DNA of 64,000 nucleotides from Terrimonas ginsenosidimutans (GTDB taxonomy: Bacteria > Bacteroidota > Bacteroidia > Chitinophagales > Chitinophagaceae). The stretch lies in NCBI RefSeq assembly GCF_022012415.1, contig NZ_JAKLTR010000002.1:590631-654630 (forward strand), read 5' to 3'. Numbering within the stretch: the first letter of the stretch is position 1; each line of letters starts with the position of its first letter. Made by a program: the position numbers and the translations under genes. The notes below the pieces were generated by a model, which saw nothing but the letters and a program-made list of their open reading frames with translations, ran no database searches and was not told where the DNA came from. Shown here in pieces: positions 45,576-57,495 of this stretch.

Positions 45576-45804
45576 ACGCGGATTCCGCGAATTAAGGTCT
45601 TACAGTTGAACGCCGTTTCTGCATCGGATTATGCAAATAATTACTTTATAAATCAGAATTCCTGTGACGAATTGAAGGGAAAATTTCCAATCATTCAAAA
45701 TTCATTCTAGGGGTTTCTATCTATTTAGTTGTCTTTCTTTTATCAGACTCTAATTCGCGGAATTCGCGTTGCTCAATTAGCGTTACTGTAAGTGGGCAAA
45801 TATA
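45576..45804 (-). promoter_or_regulatory. parE leader with long-range inverted repeat (family E) and -7 element
   Basis: On the minus strand TATATTTG (45797-45804) is an exact TAnnTTTG match. The predicted ~230-nt leader then has ATTCGCG-type units at 45751-45769 and their complement at 45576-45594 (18 of 19 bp pair), ending 17 nt before the parE start codon. A leader hairpin bringing the 5' end next to the start codon is possible. Confidence 0.55.
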
Positions 45805-46257
45805 AAGAATCGGGGTCGCCCTTGTTAATTTGGAGTTATTCACAACTGGGGATAATAAAACGCGTAAATTATTGCACCAGACATGAATATTTTTTTGTTC
45901 CTATATGTAAGGGAAAATCGGCGATTTATCTGGCAAATATTCAACAAAATGCGGTTAAATGCCGATTTTGGGGGGTAGATTACGGTCAGGATTAGACAGC
46001 CATATTAGAAAGGCTGTTATCTTTGTATGAAATTTCTAATCCCGGATGTGCGAGATGTATACTACGGGGTTAATGCTACGCTAACCGTGCATATGAATTG
46101 CTGATCAAGGAGAAAGACACCAATTAATGCTGGTCAATTAAATGGGAATGCAACGTTTGGGTTGAACATTCCGGGGAAAATGATTGTTGTACAATCCCGT
46201 TGACCGAACGAGATTAGTTAATTAACTCTGATATAAATTATAACCAACCACCGTCCA
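45805..46257. other. Divergent intergenic region between parE and the AraC-type gene
   Basis: No convincing gene. A 9-bp inverted repeat AAAATCGGC (45914-45922) / GCCGATTTT (45961-45969) is present. TATCTTTG at 46018-46025 is an exact -7 match pointing to the AraC gene, with a leader of about 230 nt. The rest (46030-46257) is A+T-rich without repeats that I can see. Confidence 0.5.
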
Positions 46258-47175
46258 ATGCCTGAAGTGAGCAATACGACTATAAAGCACTTGAAGCTTG
46301 GTGATCTTTTGGAGATGACAGGACAGTCCCCTCAGCACAGCGGGCTGCATGTGTTCTCGAAGACGCCGAAGAAGAAAGAGCACGGTGGCCATCATATCGA
46401 CTACCCCTTCAGGGTAGATGCATTTTTTATCATTATTGTTACTGATTCTTCCCTTCATATAAAGCTTAATCTGACCGACTATCATCTTCAGAAGAATGAT
46501 GTGCTGGTGGTGGGGCCGAATACGGTGCGTCAGTTTATTGACGCGGGTGAAGGTTGCTGTCTGACCGGCATCATGTTCACCCCGGATTTTCTGATGCAGG
46601 CCGGTATCAGCAAAAAGTATTATGGTGCGTTCGATTTTTTCGCGGCCAGTGGCAGTCCGTTCATGCGAATGGAAGAGGCTGAAGCTGACGAGCTGCTGGA
46701 ACTGATCAGTATTCTGCATAAGAAGAATCACGAAGGCAGTGCGATCGGCGGCGAATACCAGGAAGAGGTGGTGAAGCACCATTTCCTGGCATTCATGTTT
46801 GAACTGGCCTCGCTTTACAGGAAATCGCATGCCCAGGAGAAGATCAGGCTGACGCGGAAAGAAGAGCTGATGAAACGCTTCCTGAAGCTTTTGCCGGAAC
46901 ACGCGCGCCAGCAACGCGGTCTGCAGTTTTATGCGGACCACCTGTATGTGACCCCGAAATACCTCTCACAGACCGTGAAGGAATTATCGGGAAAAACCGC
47001 CGGAGCGTTTATAGATGAATTAGTTATGGTGGAGGCAAAGGTATTGTTAGGTGATTTATCTTTGTCCGTGGCGCAGGTGGCTGATCAGCTGTTTTTCAGT
47101 GATCAGTTCTTTTTCAGCAAGTTTTTTAAGAACCACGCAGGAATTACTCCTACAGGTTACAGGAAAACTTTTTAA
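46258..47175 (+). CDS. AraC-family transcriptional regulator
   Basis: A 305-residue regulator. The N-terminal part is a cupin-like ligand-binding domain (YPFRVDAFFIIIVTD, NDVLVVGPNTVRQF). The C-terminal ~100 residues contain two helix-turn-helix motifs: FYADHLYVTPKYLSQTVKELSG and VAQVADQLFFSDQFFFSKFFKNHAG, followed by the family end GITPTGYRK. It reads toward, and ends 160 bp before, the sphingolipid operon. Two TTAGACATA direct repeats lie in that gap, so it may control the operon (inference). Confidence 0.93.
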   Translation: MPEVSNTTIKHLKLGDLLEMTGQSPQHSGLHVFSKTPKKKEHGGHHIDYPFRVDAFFIIIVTDSSLHIKLNLTDYHLQKNDVLVVGPNTVRQFIDAGEGCCLTGIMFTPDFLMQAGISKKYYGAFDFFAASGSPFMRMEEAEADELLELISILHKKNHEGSAIGGEYQEEVVKHHFLAFMFELASLYRKSHAQEKIRLTRKEELMKRFLKLLPEHARQQRGLQFYADHLYVTPKYLSQTVKELSGKTAGAFIDELVMVEAKVLLGDLSLSVAQVADQLFFSDQFFFSKFFKNHAGITPTGYRKTF

Positions 47176-47218
47176 ATTGGGAGATAGACAGTGTGGGATG
47201 GGCTTGTGAAAGAGGCAA

Positions 47219-47270
47219 TTAGACATAACAAAACGCGTTTTAGACATAGGCAGGACCGGGAACAATGTTC
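47219..47270. promoter_or_regulatory. Candidate AraC operator upstream of the sphingolipid operon
   Basis: TTAGACATA occurs exactly twice, at 47219-47227 and 47240-47248, a 21-bp start-to-start spacing (two helix turns), which is how AraC proteins bind. A perfect 12-bp palindrome AAAACGCGTTTT (47230-47241) lies between and touches the second repeat. A further palindrome, GAACA-A-TGTTC, is at 47260-47270. TAATTTCG near 47280 is one base off the -7 consensus. Confidence 0.5.
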
Positions 47271-47311
47271 AATTTTGCGTAATTTCGCGCGAATGGGGTC
47301 CTTGCTATTAA

Positions 47312-49661
<2,350 letters not shown>

Positions 49662-49665
<4 letters not shown>

Positions 49666-50651
49666 AGGAAAAAGTATTGATAACCGGCGCCAGCGGCTTT
49701 ATAGGGTTTCACCTGATCGAAGCTGCGCTTGAAATGGGGCTCGACGTGATTGCAGCAGTTCGCCGCAGTAGTGACGTCCGGCATCTCCAGGTGCACAACA
49801 TTCAATACTGCTATCCCGACTTCTCTGATGTAGCAAGTCTTACGAACGAACTGGAAAAAGCCGGCGTGAATTATATCGTACATGCACTCGGCACTACCAA
49901 AGCTGGTTCACAGGAGGAATACAACACCATCAATGCAGGTTATACATATAACCTGGCCAAAGCTGCGGAAGCGTTAGGACCCTCTTTTAAAAAAATGGTC
50001 TTCATCAGCAGTATCGCAGCACTCGGCCCACTTACAGAAACAACCGGAACGATCACAGAGCTTACCAGTCCGCGGCCGGTTACGGCTTATGGCAAGAGCA
50101 AATTGCTGGCAGAACAGAAACTGGAAACATTATCTCTTCCGTATGTGGTGTTACGCCCGACTGCTGTCTACGGTCCGAGAGAGAAAGATATATTCATTCT
50201 CTTCCGTACCATCAAGCGGGGTTGGGAGCCATATATCGGCAAAAAGGAGCAGGAACTGAGCTTTGTATACGTAAAAGATCTTGCTGTCATCGGGATCAAC
50301 ACATTGTTCAATGCATCAGCAGCAAGAACAGTGTTCAATGTTTCGGATGGACGTTCTTACAACCGGTACCAGCTTGCAGACTCTGTGAAGGCCTGTTTAC
50401 AGAAAAAGACCACCCGGATCCATTTGCCGTATGGCATGGTCAAAGGTCTGGCATTTATTCTGGAGAAAACGTATCGCTTTATAAACGCGGTGCCTTTGCT
50501 GAACCGGGAGAAGCTGCATGAGCTGACAGCGATCAACTGGAAGATCAACATCGATAAAGCAAAACGCGAATTGGGCTTCTACCCTGCTTACAACCTTGAA
50601 CAGGGAGTGCAGGAAACGATGGCCTGGTACAGATACAACAATTGGATATAA
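49662..50651 (+). CDS. NAD-dependent epimerase/dehydratase-type SDR, candidate ketosphinganine or ketoceramide reductase
   Basis: A 329-residue extended SDR. The nucleotide-binding motif ITGASGFIGF is at residues 7-16, the active-site residues are S117 (FISSIAA), Y143 and K147 (TAYGKSK). The sequence near the C-terminus (FILEKTYRFINAVPLLNREKL) is moderately hydrophobic and could contact a membrane. Extended SDRs annotated as epimerases serve as the sphingoid-base keto reductase in Caulobacter and Bacteroides. Coupled by 4-bp overlap to the GNAT gene. A sugar epimerase role is the main alternative. Confidence 0.75.
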
Positions 50652-50684
50652 CATTTTACATACTGTATTAAAACACAACCAAAC

Positions 50685-52013
50685 ATGAGTCAGCAAATAC
50701 GGAAAGCAGAAGGGAAACTGGGGATCCTGACCCCCGGAATGGGCGCCGTGGCCACAACGTTTATGGCCGGTGTGATCGCTATTAATAAAGGTTTGGCAAA
50801 GCCGATCGGATCGGTAAGCCAGATGGGCAACATTCGCCTGGGCAAAAGAACGGAGAACCGCAACCCACTTATTAAAGATTTCGTACCTCTTGCCAACCTG
50901 CAGGATATCGTTTTCGGTGGATGGGATCTTTATGAAGATAACGTGTACCAGGCAGCTATGCATGCAAAAGTACTTGACGCAAACATGCTGTTCCAGATCA
51001 AAGCTGAACTCGAGGCTATCCGCCCGATGAAGGCAGTGTTTGACAGAACATTTGTAAAAAACCTCGACGGTACTTATATCAAAACTGGTACTGACAAAAT
51101 GGACCTGGCTAAACAGGTGATGAATGATATCGAGAACTTCAAGGAAGCAAATGACCTGGACCGTGTAGTAATGGTATGGTGCGGATCAACAGAGATCTAT
51201 TTCGAAGCATCCGAAGTACACAACACTATCGAAGCATTCGAACAGGGCCTGAAAGATAACGACCCGAACATTTCTCCAAGCATGATCTATGCTTATGCGG
51301 CGATCAAACTGGGTGTTCCTTTCGCAAACGGTGCTCCTAACCTGACTTGTGATATTCCCGCACTGGTTGAACTGTCTAAACAAACCAGCACTCCTATCGC
51401 TGGTAAAGACTTCAAGACCGGTCAGACTTTAATGAAAACGATCCTTGCTCCGGGCCTGTACGCACGTGCACTCGGCGTATCAGGATGGTTCTCTACAAAT
51501 ATCCTTGGTAACCGCGATGGTCTGGTACTGGATGACCCGGATAACTTCAAAACAAAAGAAGTATCAAAACTCGGCGTACTGGAAGACATCTTCAAACCAG
51601 AAGATAATCCAGAACTGTATGGCGATATCTATCATAAAGTACGTATCAACTATTATCCTCCTCATGGTGATAACAAAGAGAGCTGGGATAATATTGACAT
51701 CTTCGGTTGGATGGGCTATCAGATGCAGATCAAGGTGAACTTCCTTTGCCGCGATTCTATCCTGGCTGCACCGATCGTACTCGATCTGGCGCTGTTCATC
51801 GATCTGGCAAAACGTGCAGACATGTCCGGAATACAGGAGTGGTTGTCTTTCTACCTGAAATCTCCACAGACTGCGGAAGGCCTGCGTCCTGAGCATGATA
51901 TTTTTAAACAACTGATCAAAATGCAGAATACACTTCGTCATTTGATGGGCGAAGATCTGATCACGCACCTGGGCCTGGATTACTATCAGGAACTGGTTGA
52001 CGAAATTTTATGA
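50685..52013 (+). CDS. ino1: myo-Inositol-1-phosphate synthase
   Basis: A 442-residue NAD-dependent isomerase that converts glucose 6-phosphate to 1L-myo-inositol 1-phosphate. The N-terminal Rossmann motif is LTPGMGAVATTFMAG (residues 15-29), and the substrate domain includes NGAPNLTCDIPAL and KDFKTGQTLMKT with the catalytic lysines. It supplies the inositol phosphate headgroup to the lipid enzymes of the operon. It starts 33 bp after the SDR gene and overlaps the PgpA-like gene by 4 bp. Cytosolic. Confidence 0.95.
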   Translation: MSQQIRKAEGKLGILTPGMGAVATTFMAGVIAINKGLAKPIGSVSQMGNIRLGKRTENRNPLIKDFVPLANLQDIVFGGWDLYEDNVYQAAMHAKVLDANMLFQIKAELEAIRPMKAVFDRTFVKNLDGTYIKTGTDKMDLAKQVMNDIENFKEANDLDRVVMVWCGSTEIYFEASEVHNTIEAFEQGLKDNDPNISPSMIYAYAAIKLGVPFANGAPNLTCDIPALVELSKQTSTPIAGKDFKTGQTLMKTILAPGLYARALGVSGWFSTNILGNRDGLVLDDPDNFKTKEVSKLGVLEDIFKPEDNPELYGDIYHKVRINYYPPHGDNKESWDNIDIFGWMGYQMQIKVNFLCRDSILAAPIVLDLALFIDLAKRADMSGIQEWLSFYLKSPQTAEGLRPEHDIFKQLIKMQNTLRHLMGEDLITHLGLDYYQELVDEIL

Positions 52014-52477
52014 TCAAACTGGCAAAAGCCATTGCCACCTGTGGCATAGGATACATGGGTAAAGGTGGCGGAAGCGTAGCTGCCGCCGCTTATTGCGTGG
52101 TCTGGCTGTTAATTACCGGTAACACTACGACAGTATGGTCGATCGTTTTGGCATTGGCCATACTGCTCTTAGGTGTCTGGAGTTCAAATAATGTGGAAAG
52201 TACGTGGGGGCATGACAGCAGTAAAGTTGTAGTGGATGAAGTGGCGGGAATGATGATCACGCTGGCATGGGCACCCGTTGAATTGATATTCGCGTTGATA
52301 GGATTTGTGCTATTTCGTTTTTTTGATATTCTTAAACCCTTAGGTATCAGAAAAGCTGAAGATCTACCAGGTGGATGGGGCGTAATGGCAGATGATGTGC
52401 TGGCAGGAATATACGCATTCATCGTTCTCCAGGTCGTGATTTACCTGGCGGACGGCAAATTGTCCGGTCTGATATGA
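52010..52477 (+). CDS. PgpA-fold lipid phosphatase, candidate phosphatidylinositol-phosphate phosphatase
   Basis: A 155-residue membrane protein of the PgpA family: KVVVDEVAGM, RFFDILKPLGIR and WGVMADDVLAGI are the three conserved acidic motifs, and about three membrane helices are present. The classic role is removal of phosphate from phosphatidylglycerophosphate. Position between inositol-phosphate synthase and the CDP-alcohol transferase suggests it dephosphorylates a phosphatidylinositol phosphate, as described for a PgpA-like enzyme in the Bacteroides inositol-lipid cluster. It overlaps both neighbours by 4 bp. Confidence 0.85.
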   Translation: MIKLAKAIATCGIGYMGKGGGSVAAAAYCVVWLLITGNTTTVWSIVLALAILLLGVWSSNNVESTWGHDSSKVVVDEVAGMMITLAWAPVELIFALIGFVLFRFFDILKPLGIRKAEDLPGGWGVMADDVLAGIYAFIVLQVVIYLADGKLSGLI

Positions 52478-52857
52478 AAGTTTTTCTGAAGGCTAATGTA
52501 GCTTCCCTGATTGCTTCCCTTATTGATTATCTGATCACTATCGTGCTTGTTCAGCTATTTCGTGCCGATGTGGTATGGGCTGGAGTGACGGGTACTGTGT
52601 GTGGAGGAGTGATCAATTTTATCATTGGAAGAACCTGGGTATTCAAAGCAACGGAAGGACAGGCACGTAAACAGGCATGGAGGTACTTGTTAGTTTGGCT
52701 GGGAAACCTGATCTTGAATGCAACTGGCCTGTACCTGCTGACAAAGCAGTTGGGCGTTCATTATATATTGGCGAAGGTGGTCACTTCATTAACAGTGGCC
52801 GTAGGCTGGAATTATCCCTTACAGAAAAGATTTGTTTTTTTGAATAATACTAAGTAA
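52474..52857 (+). CDS. GtrA-family four-helix membrane protein
   Basis: A 127-residue protein with four predicted membrane helices and the GtrA signature NFIIGRTWVFKATEGQARKQAWRYL followed by LGNLILNATGLYLL. GtrA proteins are thought to help move lipid-linked sugars across the inner membrane. Within this operon it may move inositol-containing lipid or an intermediate (inference). It overlaps the PgpA-like gene by 4 bp and lies 2 bp before the DUF5686 gene. Confidence 0.88.
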   Translation: MKVFLKANVASLIASLIDYLITIVLVQLFRADVVWAGVTGTVCGGVINFIIGRTWVFKATEGQARKQAWRYLLVWLGNLILNATGLYLLTKQLGVHYILAKVVTSLTVAVGWNYPLQKRFVFLNNTK

Positions 52858-52859
52858 AG

Positions 52860-55412
52860 ATGAAGCGGATGAGACTCAAGGAGGTGTGGTTTCTTTTTTT
52901 GCTGGCATTCACAACTACCCTGTTACAGGCACAACCTGTCACAACCGTTACCGGTGTAATACGTGATGCATCCACAGGTTCTCCATTACCCTTTGTAAGT
53001 GTTTACTTCAAAGGTGCGAAAGGTGTGATCAGCGGTGAGAATGGAAGTTACTCGCTTTCCACTACCAATCCAAAATTAACCGTCATAACTTTTTCGTATG
53101 GTGGTTACAAAACTGTTGAACGTACGATCCAGTCTGGTAAAGAGCATGAACTCAATATCGAACTGGAGCTCTCTGAAATGAGTGGTGTTACTGTTCGTAA
53201 TACCAAACGTGGTAAGTACAGCAACAGGAATAATCCTGCTGTTGACCTGATCCGCCTGATCGTAGAACACAAAAAAGAGAACCGCATTTCTGCATACGAT
53301 TATGTCGAATATCAGCAGTATGAAAAAATGGAATTATCTCTTACCAATAAGCCGGAAAAATTATTAAAGAACAAACTCTTTAAGAATTTCCAGTTCCTGC
53401 TTGATAATTCCGATTCTTCCAAAATAGAAGGCAAAGCACTGCTTCCGATCTATCTTGAAGAAGAACTCTCACAAAAATATTTCCGCAAGGATCCTTCCAA
53501 AGAAAAAACTTACGTTCTCGCAAAGAAGAAAGTAAACCTGGGTGAGTTCATCGATAACGACGGGATCAGCCGTTACCTGAGCAGCATGTATGCGGACATC
53601 GATATCTATCAGAATAATATCGGGATATTGGGTAACCAGTTCCTGAGTCCTATTGCCGATGGAGCTCCTACCTTCTACCGTTTTTATATCCGTGATACTG
53701 TTGAGCTGGATGGCATCAAACTGATCCAGCTTGCATTCACACCAAGAAACCTGAACGACCTGCTGTTCCGTGGTTCTTTGTTCGTAACGCTGGATGGCAA
53801 CTATGCCGTACAGAAGATCTCGATGGCCGTTAGCAAGAATGCAAACCTGAACTGGTCAAGGGAACTCCGTATCAACCAGGACTTCGAAAGGGGGCCTGAT
53901 GGCCGCTATCATGTGATCATGAGCAACATGCTTTCGGAATTCGCATTAAGCAAGAAAGCTGACGGAGGTATTCTTGGGGAAAGGACCGTTTCATTCAAGA
54001 ACTTTACGATCAATCAACCCGCCGCGGACTCTGTTTACCAGGGCCGGGATCTGATCGTTGCAAAAAATACCACTCAGCTCAATGATAGTTTCTGGTTAAC
54101 GAACAGGCATAAACCGCTGAGTGAAACGGAATCTACGGTCTATACCAACATGGATAGCCTTGTAAAAATGAAATCTTACCGCAGACTGATGGATTGGGCC
54201 ACCCTTCTGCTTGCAGGTTACAAATCGTTCGGTATATATGAAGTCGGTCCGGTGAACGCATTCTACAGTTTCAACCCTGTTGAAGGATTCCGCCTGAGAG
54301 CGGGCGGACGTACAACAACAAAGCTGAGCCCGAATCTCTATTTTGAGAACTATGTGGCCTACGGTTTTAAGGATAAGAAGTGGAAATATTATTTATCAGG
54401 AACGTACTCATTTAATCATAAATCGATCTATTCTTTCCCGCTGAACTATCTGCGCCTGAGCTACCAGTATGATACAAAGATCCCGGGACAGGAGCTGCAG
54501 TTTGTAGCGGAAGACAACTTCCTGCTTTCATTCAAACGGGGCGATAACAATAAGTGGCTGTATAACAGGATCGCCAGGGCTGATTACGTAAGAGAGTTCG
54601 GAAAGAACATTTCCTATGAATTTGGCTTTAAACGCTGGGAGCAGATCCCCGCGGGTAATATCATTTATGATCAACCTAAGCCCGGTGGCGGCTTTGATAC
54701 GATCCCAAGTCTTACGACATCCGAGCTGTCAGCAGAGATTCGCTGGGCTCCTAACGAACAGTTCTACCAGGGTAAAAACTACCGTATACCGATCTTCAAT
54801 AAGTACCCGATCTTCAGAGCGAGGTTTATTGCGGGTGTAAAAGGAATGCTTGGTGGTCAATATAATTATCAGAATATCACAACGAGCGCATTCAAACGTT
54901 TCTATCTGTCGCAATTCGGATTTGCAGATGTTGTCGTAGAAGGCGGTTATACATTTGGCAAAGTGCCCTATCCCCTGCTGAATATTCACCGTGCGAATCA
55001 GAGCTACTCTTACCAGTTCTATTCATTCAACATGATGAACTTTATGGAGTTTGTGAGTGACCGTTATGTATCTGTGAATACTGAATACTATTTCAATGGA
55101 TTTATTTTTAATAAGATCCCATTGCTGAAAAAACTGAAGTTGCGTGAGGTAGCAAGCTTTAAATTCCTTTATGGCGGCATGCGTGATGAGAATGATCCGA
55201 AATCCAATCCGAATACGCTTCGTTTTCCAACGGATGATTTAGGTAATCCCACTACCTTTACGCTTGACGGTAAACCATATATGGAAGCGAGCGTGGGTAT
55301 TGGAAACATCTTCAAATTACTCAGACTGGATGTGGTGAGAAGGTTAAGCTATATGGAGCACCCGGACGTGCCGAAATGGGGCATCCGGGGCCGTGTGAGA
55401 TTTGAATTCTAA
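52860..55412 (+). CDS. DUF5686 outer-membrane protein with carboxypeptidase-like regulatory domain
   Basis: An 850-residue secreted protein: signal peptide (cleavage near LQAQ), a carboxypeptidase-regulatory-like beta-sandwich at about residues 25-115 ([19 protein letters not shown]), a middle DUF5686 region, and a C-terminal half with alternating Tyr/Arg strands that ends in RGRVRFEF, as in outer-membrane beta-barrels. It is predicted to sit in the outer membrane. Its place in a lipid operon suggests a part in lipid placement or export, but this is inference; the family has no known function. It starts 2 bp after the GtrA gene. Confidence 0.85.
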   Translation: MKRMRLKEVWFLFLLAFTTTLLQAQPVTTVTGVIRDASTGSPLPFVSVYFKGAKGVISGENGSYSLSTTNPKLTVITFSYGGYKTVERTIQSGKEHELNIELELSEMSGVTVRNTKRGKYSNRNNPAVDLIRLIVEHKKENRISAYDYVEYQQYEKMELSLTNKPEKLLKNKLFKNFQFLLDNSDSSKIEGKALLPIYLEEELSQKYFRKDPSKEKTYVLAKKKVNLGEFIDNDGISRYLSSMYADIDIYQNNIGILGNQFLSPIADGAPTFYRFYIRDTVELDGIKLIQLAFTPRNLNDLLFRGSLFVTLDGNYAVQKISMAVSKNANLNWSRELRINQDFERGPDGRYHVIMSNMLSEFALSKKADGGILGERTVSFKNFTINQPAADSVYQGRDLIVAKNTTQLNDSFWLTNRHKPLSETESTVYTNMDSLVKMKSYRRLMDWATLLLAGYKSFGIYEVGPVNAFYSFNPVEGFRLRAGGRTTTKLSPNLYFENYVAYGFKDKKWKYYLSGTYSFNHKSIYSFPLNYLRLSYQYDTKIPGQELQFVAEDNFLLSFKRGDNNKWLYNRIARADYVREFGKNISYEFGFKRWEQIPAGNIIYDQPKPGGGFDTIPSLTTSELSAEIRWAPNEQFYQGKNYRIPIFNKYPIFRARFIAGVKGMLGGQYNYQNITTSAFKRFYLSQFGFADVVVEGGYTFGKVPYPLLNIHRANQSYSYQFYSFNMMNFMEFVSDRYVSVNTEYYFNGFIFNKIPLLKKLKLREVASFKFLYGGMRDENDPKSNPNTLRFPTDDLGNPTTFTLDGKPYMEASVGIGNIFKLLRLDVVRRLSYMEHPDVPKWGIRGRVRFEF

Positions 55413-55432
55413 CGATCCAAAACCAACAAAAA

Positions 55433-56134
55433 ATGCCCAGCACAAGGGACCGTTTGCAGAAAGGAATTTATGTTATCATTAACCCTTTGGTTAAGGGACT
55501 GATCAGGATCGGATTTACGCCCAACAAGGTTACGATCACGGGGCTGATCCTGAATATCGGAGTGGCGATCATTTTTATCGAAGGTGGCGAGAAAGGCCAT
55601 CGCGGGGATCTTTCCTATGTCGGCTGGGCCGGCGGACTGATCCTATTTGCAGGGTTGTTTGACATGCTTGACGGCCAGGTGGCGAGGCTGGGTAATATGA
55701 GCTCCAAGTTCGGGGCATTGTTTGATTCCGTACTTGACAGGTACAGCGAATGCATCATGTTCCTCGGCATTTGCTATTACCTGGTAGCTCATCACTATTT
55801 TCTCAGTTCGATCTTCGCTTTCATTGCCCTGATCGGATCGATGATGGTAAGCTATACAAGGGCAAGAAGTGAAGGGCTTGGCGTAGAGAATAAAGGAGGA
55901 TTGATGCAGCGTCCGGAGCGCGTCGTGCTTACCGGTGTGTCTGCCATTGCTTGTGGGATCACCGGCGGGATCATCGGAGGGAATTACAAAATAGCTGTAG
56001 ACTGGTTGCCGATCCCCATCTTCGAAACGATGTCGGTATTCACCATTCCTATTACCATAATGGCTGTACTGACCAATATTACAGCTATAAAAAGATTGCT
56101 GGACGCGCAGAAAGCGCTGGATGGAATTAAGTAA
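55433..56134 (+). CDS. CDP-alcohol phosphotransferase, candidate phosphatidylinositol-phosphate synthase
   Basis: A 233-residue membrane enzyme with about six helices. The complete CDP-alcohol phosphotransferase motif DxxDGxxAR(x8)Gx3Dx3D is at D77, D80, G81, A84, R85, G94, D98, D102. It joins an alcohol phosphate to CDP-diacylglycerol with release of CMP. Next to inositol-phosphate synthase, the likely acceptor is inositol 1-phosphate, as in Bacteroides; phosphatidylglycerophosphate synthase is the main alternative. It starts 20 bp after the DUF5686 gene. The repeat A7 separates it from the following gene. Confidence 0.9.
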   Translation: MPSTRDRLQKGIYVIINPLVKGLIRIGFTPNKVTITGLILNIGVAIIFIEGGEKGHRGDLSYVGWAGGLILFAGLFDMLDGQVARLGNMSSKFGALFDSVLDRYSECIMFLGICYYLVAHHYFLSSIFAFIALIGSMMVSYTRARSEGLGVENKGGLMQRPERVVLTGVSAIACGITGGIIGGNYKIAVDWLPIPIFETMSVFTIPITIMAVLTNITAIKRLLDAQKALDGIK

Positions 56135-56262
56135 AAAGTCAAAATTAAAAAGTAAAAAAATCCGGGCTGACCAAACCTTCGAAGCCGGAAATTGTAAAAT
56201 AACAGGTTGTTCAGACACTCCAAATGGCTGTTTTTTTAAATTTATACTTTGGACTTTTATAT
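56133..56262. repeat. Intergenic palindrome inside the lipid operon, family A (A7)
   Basis: Left arm (about 56134-56162) shows heptamers AGTAAAA, AGTCAAA, ATTAAAA, AGTAAAA; the right arm (about 56228-56262) is an imperfect complement. A small hairpin TCCGGGCT / AGCCGGA lies within. It is the only large gap (165 bp) in the eleven-gene operon and could reduce expression of the last three genes. Confidence 0.75.
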
Positions 56263-56299
56263 TCCAAGAGCGGAAATATTACAATAAAAGGATATAATC

Positions 56300-56833
56300 A
56301 TGTTACGTAAAAAGGGCCTTCTAGCCCTGTTCATTTGCTGGGGATTTTTAGCATCGGCGCAGGAAGGTTTTCCAACTCCCCCGGCAAGCAGTGACCAGAT
56401 GTTCTACTTACAACGGACACCGAACACAAATACAATCATTTGTGATGTAAATACAGAGAATGGCAAGCTGGATGAGGATGACCCGATCCACGTATACTGG
56501 ATCCGTTACGGAGAAAAAGGGCAAAAAGAGGAGCTAAGCTTTATACAACGTAAATTTGCCTACGGTATCAAGGCGAAAAAGACGGATGATGGTAAGTACA
56601 AGCTTAATTTTGTGTCTTATTCCAAGTATGCGATGTATCTCATTAAGGCGGCTGACGGAAAGTATCATGTATTTGCACCGATCAATGAGAAGATGGTGAT
56701 CCTGAACAGTATTTTTATCAAGATCAATAAAGGAGGAACGTTCTGGTCGCCCAATATCGAGTATTTTGAAGTAAAAGGAACAGATCCTGCCACGGGTGCT
56801 GAAGTGGTCGAAAGGAAGAAAGTGCTGAAGTAA
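56300..56833 (+). CDS. DUF4833 secreted protein
   Basis: A 177-residue protein with a signal peptide (cleavage near ASAQ). The mature part has NTNTIICDVNTENGKLDEDDPIHVYWIRY-type pattern in short conserved pieces (DDPIHVYWIRY, FAYGIKAK, SIFIKI) that match the DUF4833 family. It is predicted to be periplasmic, beta-rich and about 155 residues mature. The function of DUF4833 is unknown. Its presence in this operon suggests a role in lipid transport or modification (inference). It is preceded by an A-rich AAAGGA ribosome-binding-like stretch. Confidence 0.8.
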   Translation: MLRKKGLLALFICWGFLASAQEGFPTPPASSDQMFYLQRTPNTNTIICDVNTENGKLDEDDPIHVYWIRYGEKGQKEELSFIQRKFAYGIKAKKTDDGKYKLNFVSYSKYAMYLIKAADGKYHVFAPINEKMVILNSIFIKINKGGTFWSPNIEYFEVKGTDPATGAEVVERKKVLK

Positions 56834-56859
56834 GCCGGGGCTGTAAAATAAAACTGATC

Positions 56860-57495
56860 ATGAAGAAGAACTATATCTCCAATTCCAGCGAATCCATCCG
56901 GATGTTCAAAAGTAGCTTTATGGAAAGCCTTTCCAAAGTTCACTTTTCTGTGCCGTTGTTTGTGTACGTTCCTGTAATAATTTACGTATCGTACCTGTCT
57001 TTGACTCAACCGCAGATGAATATCGGCATGTTTGCCCTTTGCTTCCTCGGCGGTCTCGGTATCTGGACCATCACGGAATATGTATTACACAGATGGGTAT
57101 TCCATTTTGTACCGAAGTCGAAATGGGGTCTTCGTCTTCATTTCATTTTTCACGGCGTTCATCATGATTATCCGAAGGATGCCAAACGTCTGGTGATGCC
57201 TCCTTCAGCAAGTATCCCGCTGGCTGTTGGCTTTTACTTTCTGTTCATGCTGTTCTTTAAAGACAAAGCGTATCTGTGGGCTTTCTTTCCGGGCTTCCTG
57301 ACCGGCTACCTGGTCTACGATATGATGCATTACGCAATGCATCACTATAATTTCAAAAGTTCCCTGATGAAAAGGGTAAAGCAGCATCACATGCTGCATC
57401 ATTATGACGATTCATCAAAAGGCTATGGTGTGAGCACCTCCCTTTGGGATGAAATATTCCGTTCAGGTTTTCCGAAGAAGAAGCAAAAAGCATGA
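56860..57495 (+). CDS. Fatty acid hydroxylase superfamily protein (FA2H-like)
   Basis: A 211-residue membrane protein with about four helices and the di-iron histidine boxes of the sterol desaturase/fatty acid hydroxylase superfamily: H77...H82 (HRWVFH), H94/H98/H101/H102 (HFIFHGVHH), H157/H161/H162 and H176/H177/H180/H181 (HHMLHH). The layout and spacing resemble eukaryotic FA2H, which 2-hydroxylates the fatty acid of ceramide. Here it probably hydroxylates the acyl or sphingoid chain of the operon's ceramide. It needs oxygen and fits an aerobic host. It overlaps the PAP2 gene by 4 bp. Confidence 0.88.
   Translation: MKKNYISNSSESIRMFKSSFMESLSKVHFSVPLFVYVPVIIYVSYLSLTQPQMNIGMFALCFLGGLGIWTITEYVLHRWVFHFVPKSKWGLRLHFIFHGVHHDYPKDAKRLVMPPSASIPLAVGFYFLFMLFFKDKAYLWAFFPGFLTGYLVYDMMHYAMHHYNFKSSLMKRVKQHHMLHHYDDSSKGYGVSTSLWDEIFRSGFPKKKQKA

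Noticed and set aside
46027..46101. A 24-codon open frame (MKFLIPDVRDVYY...) after TATCTTTG
   Set aside because: Its ATG begins before the expected transcription start of that promoter, and there is no leader-peptide pattern linked to the AraC gene.
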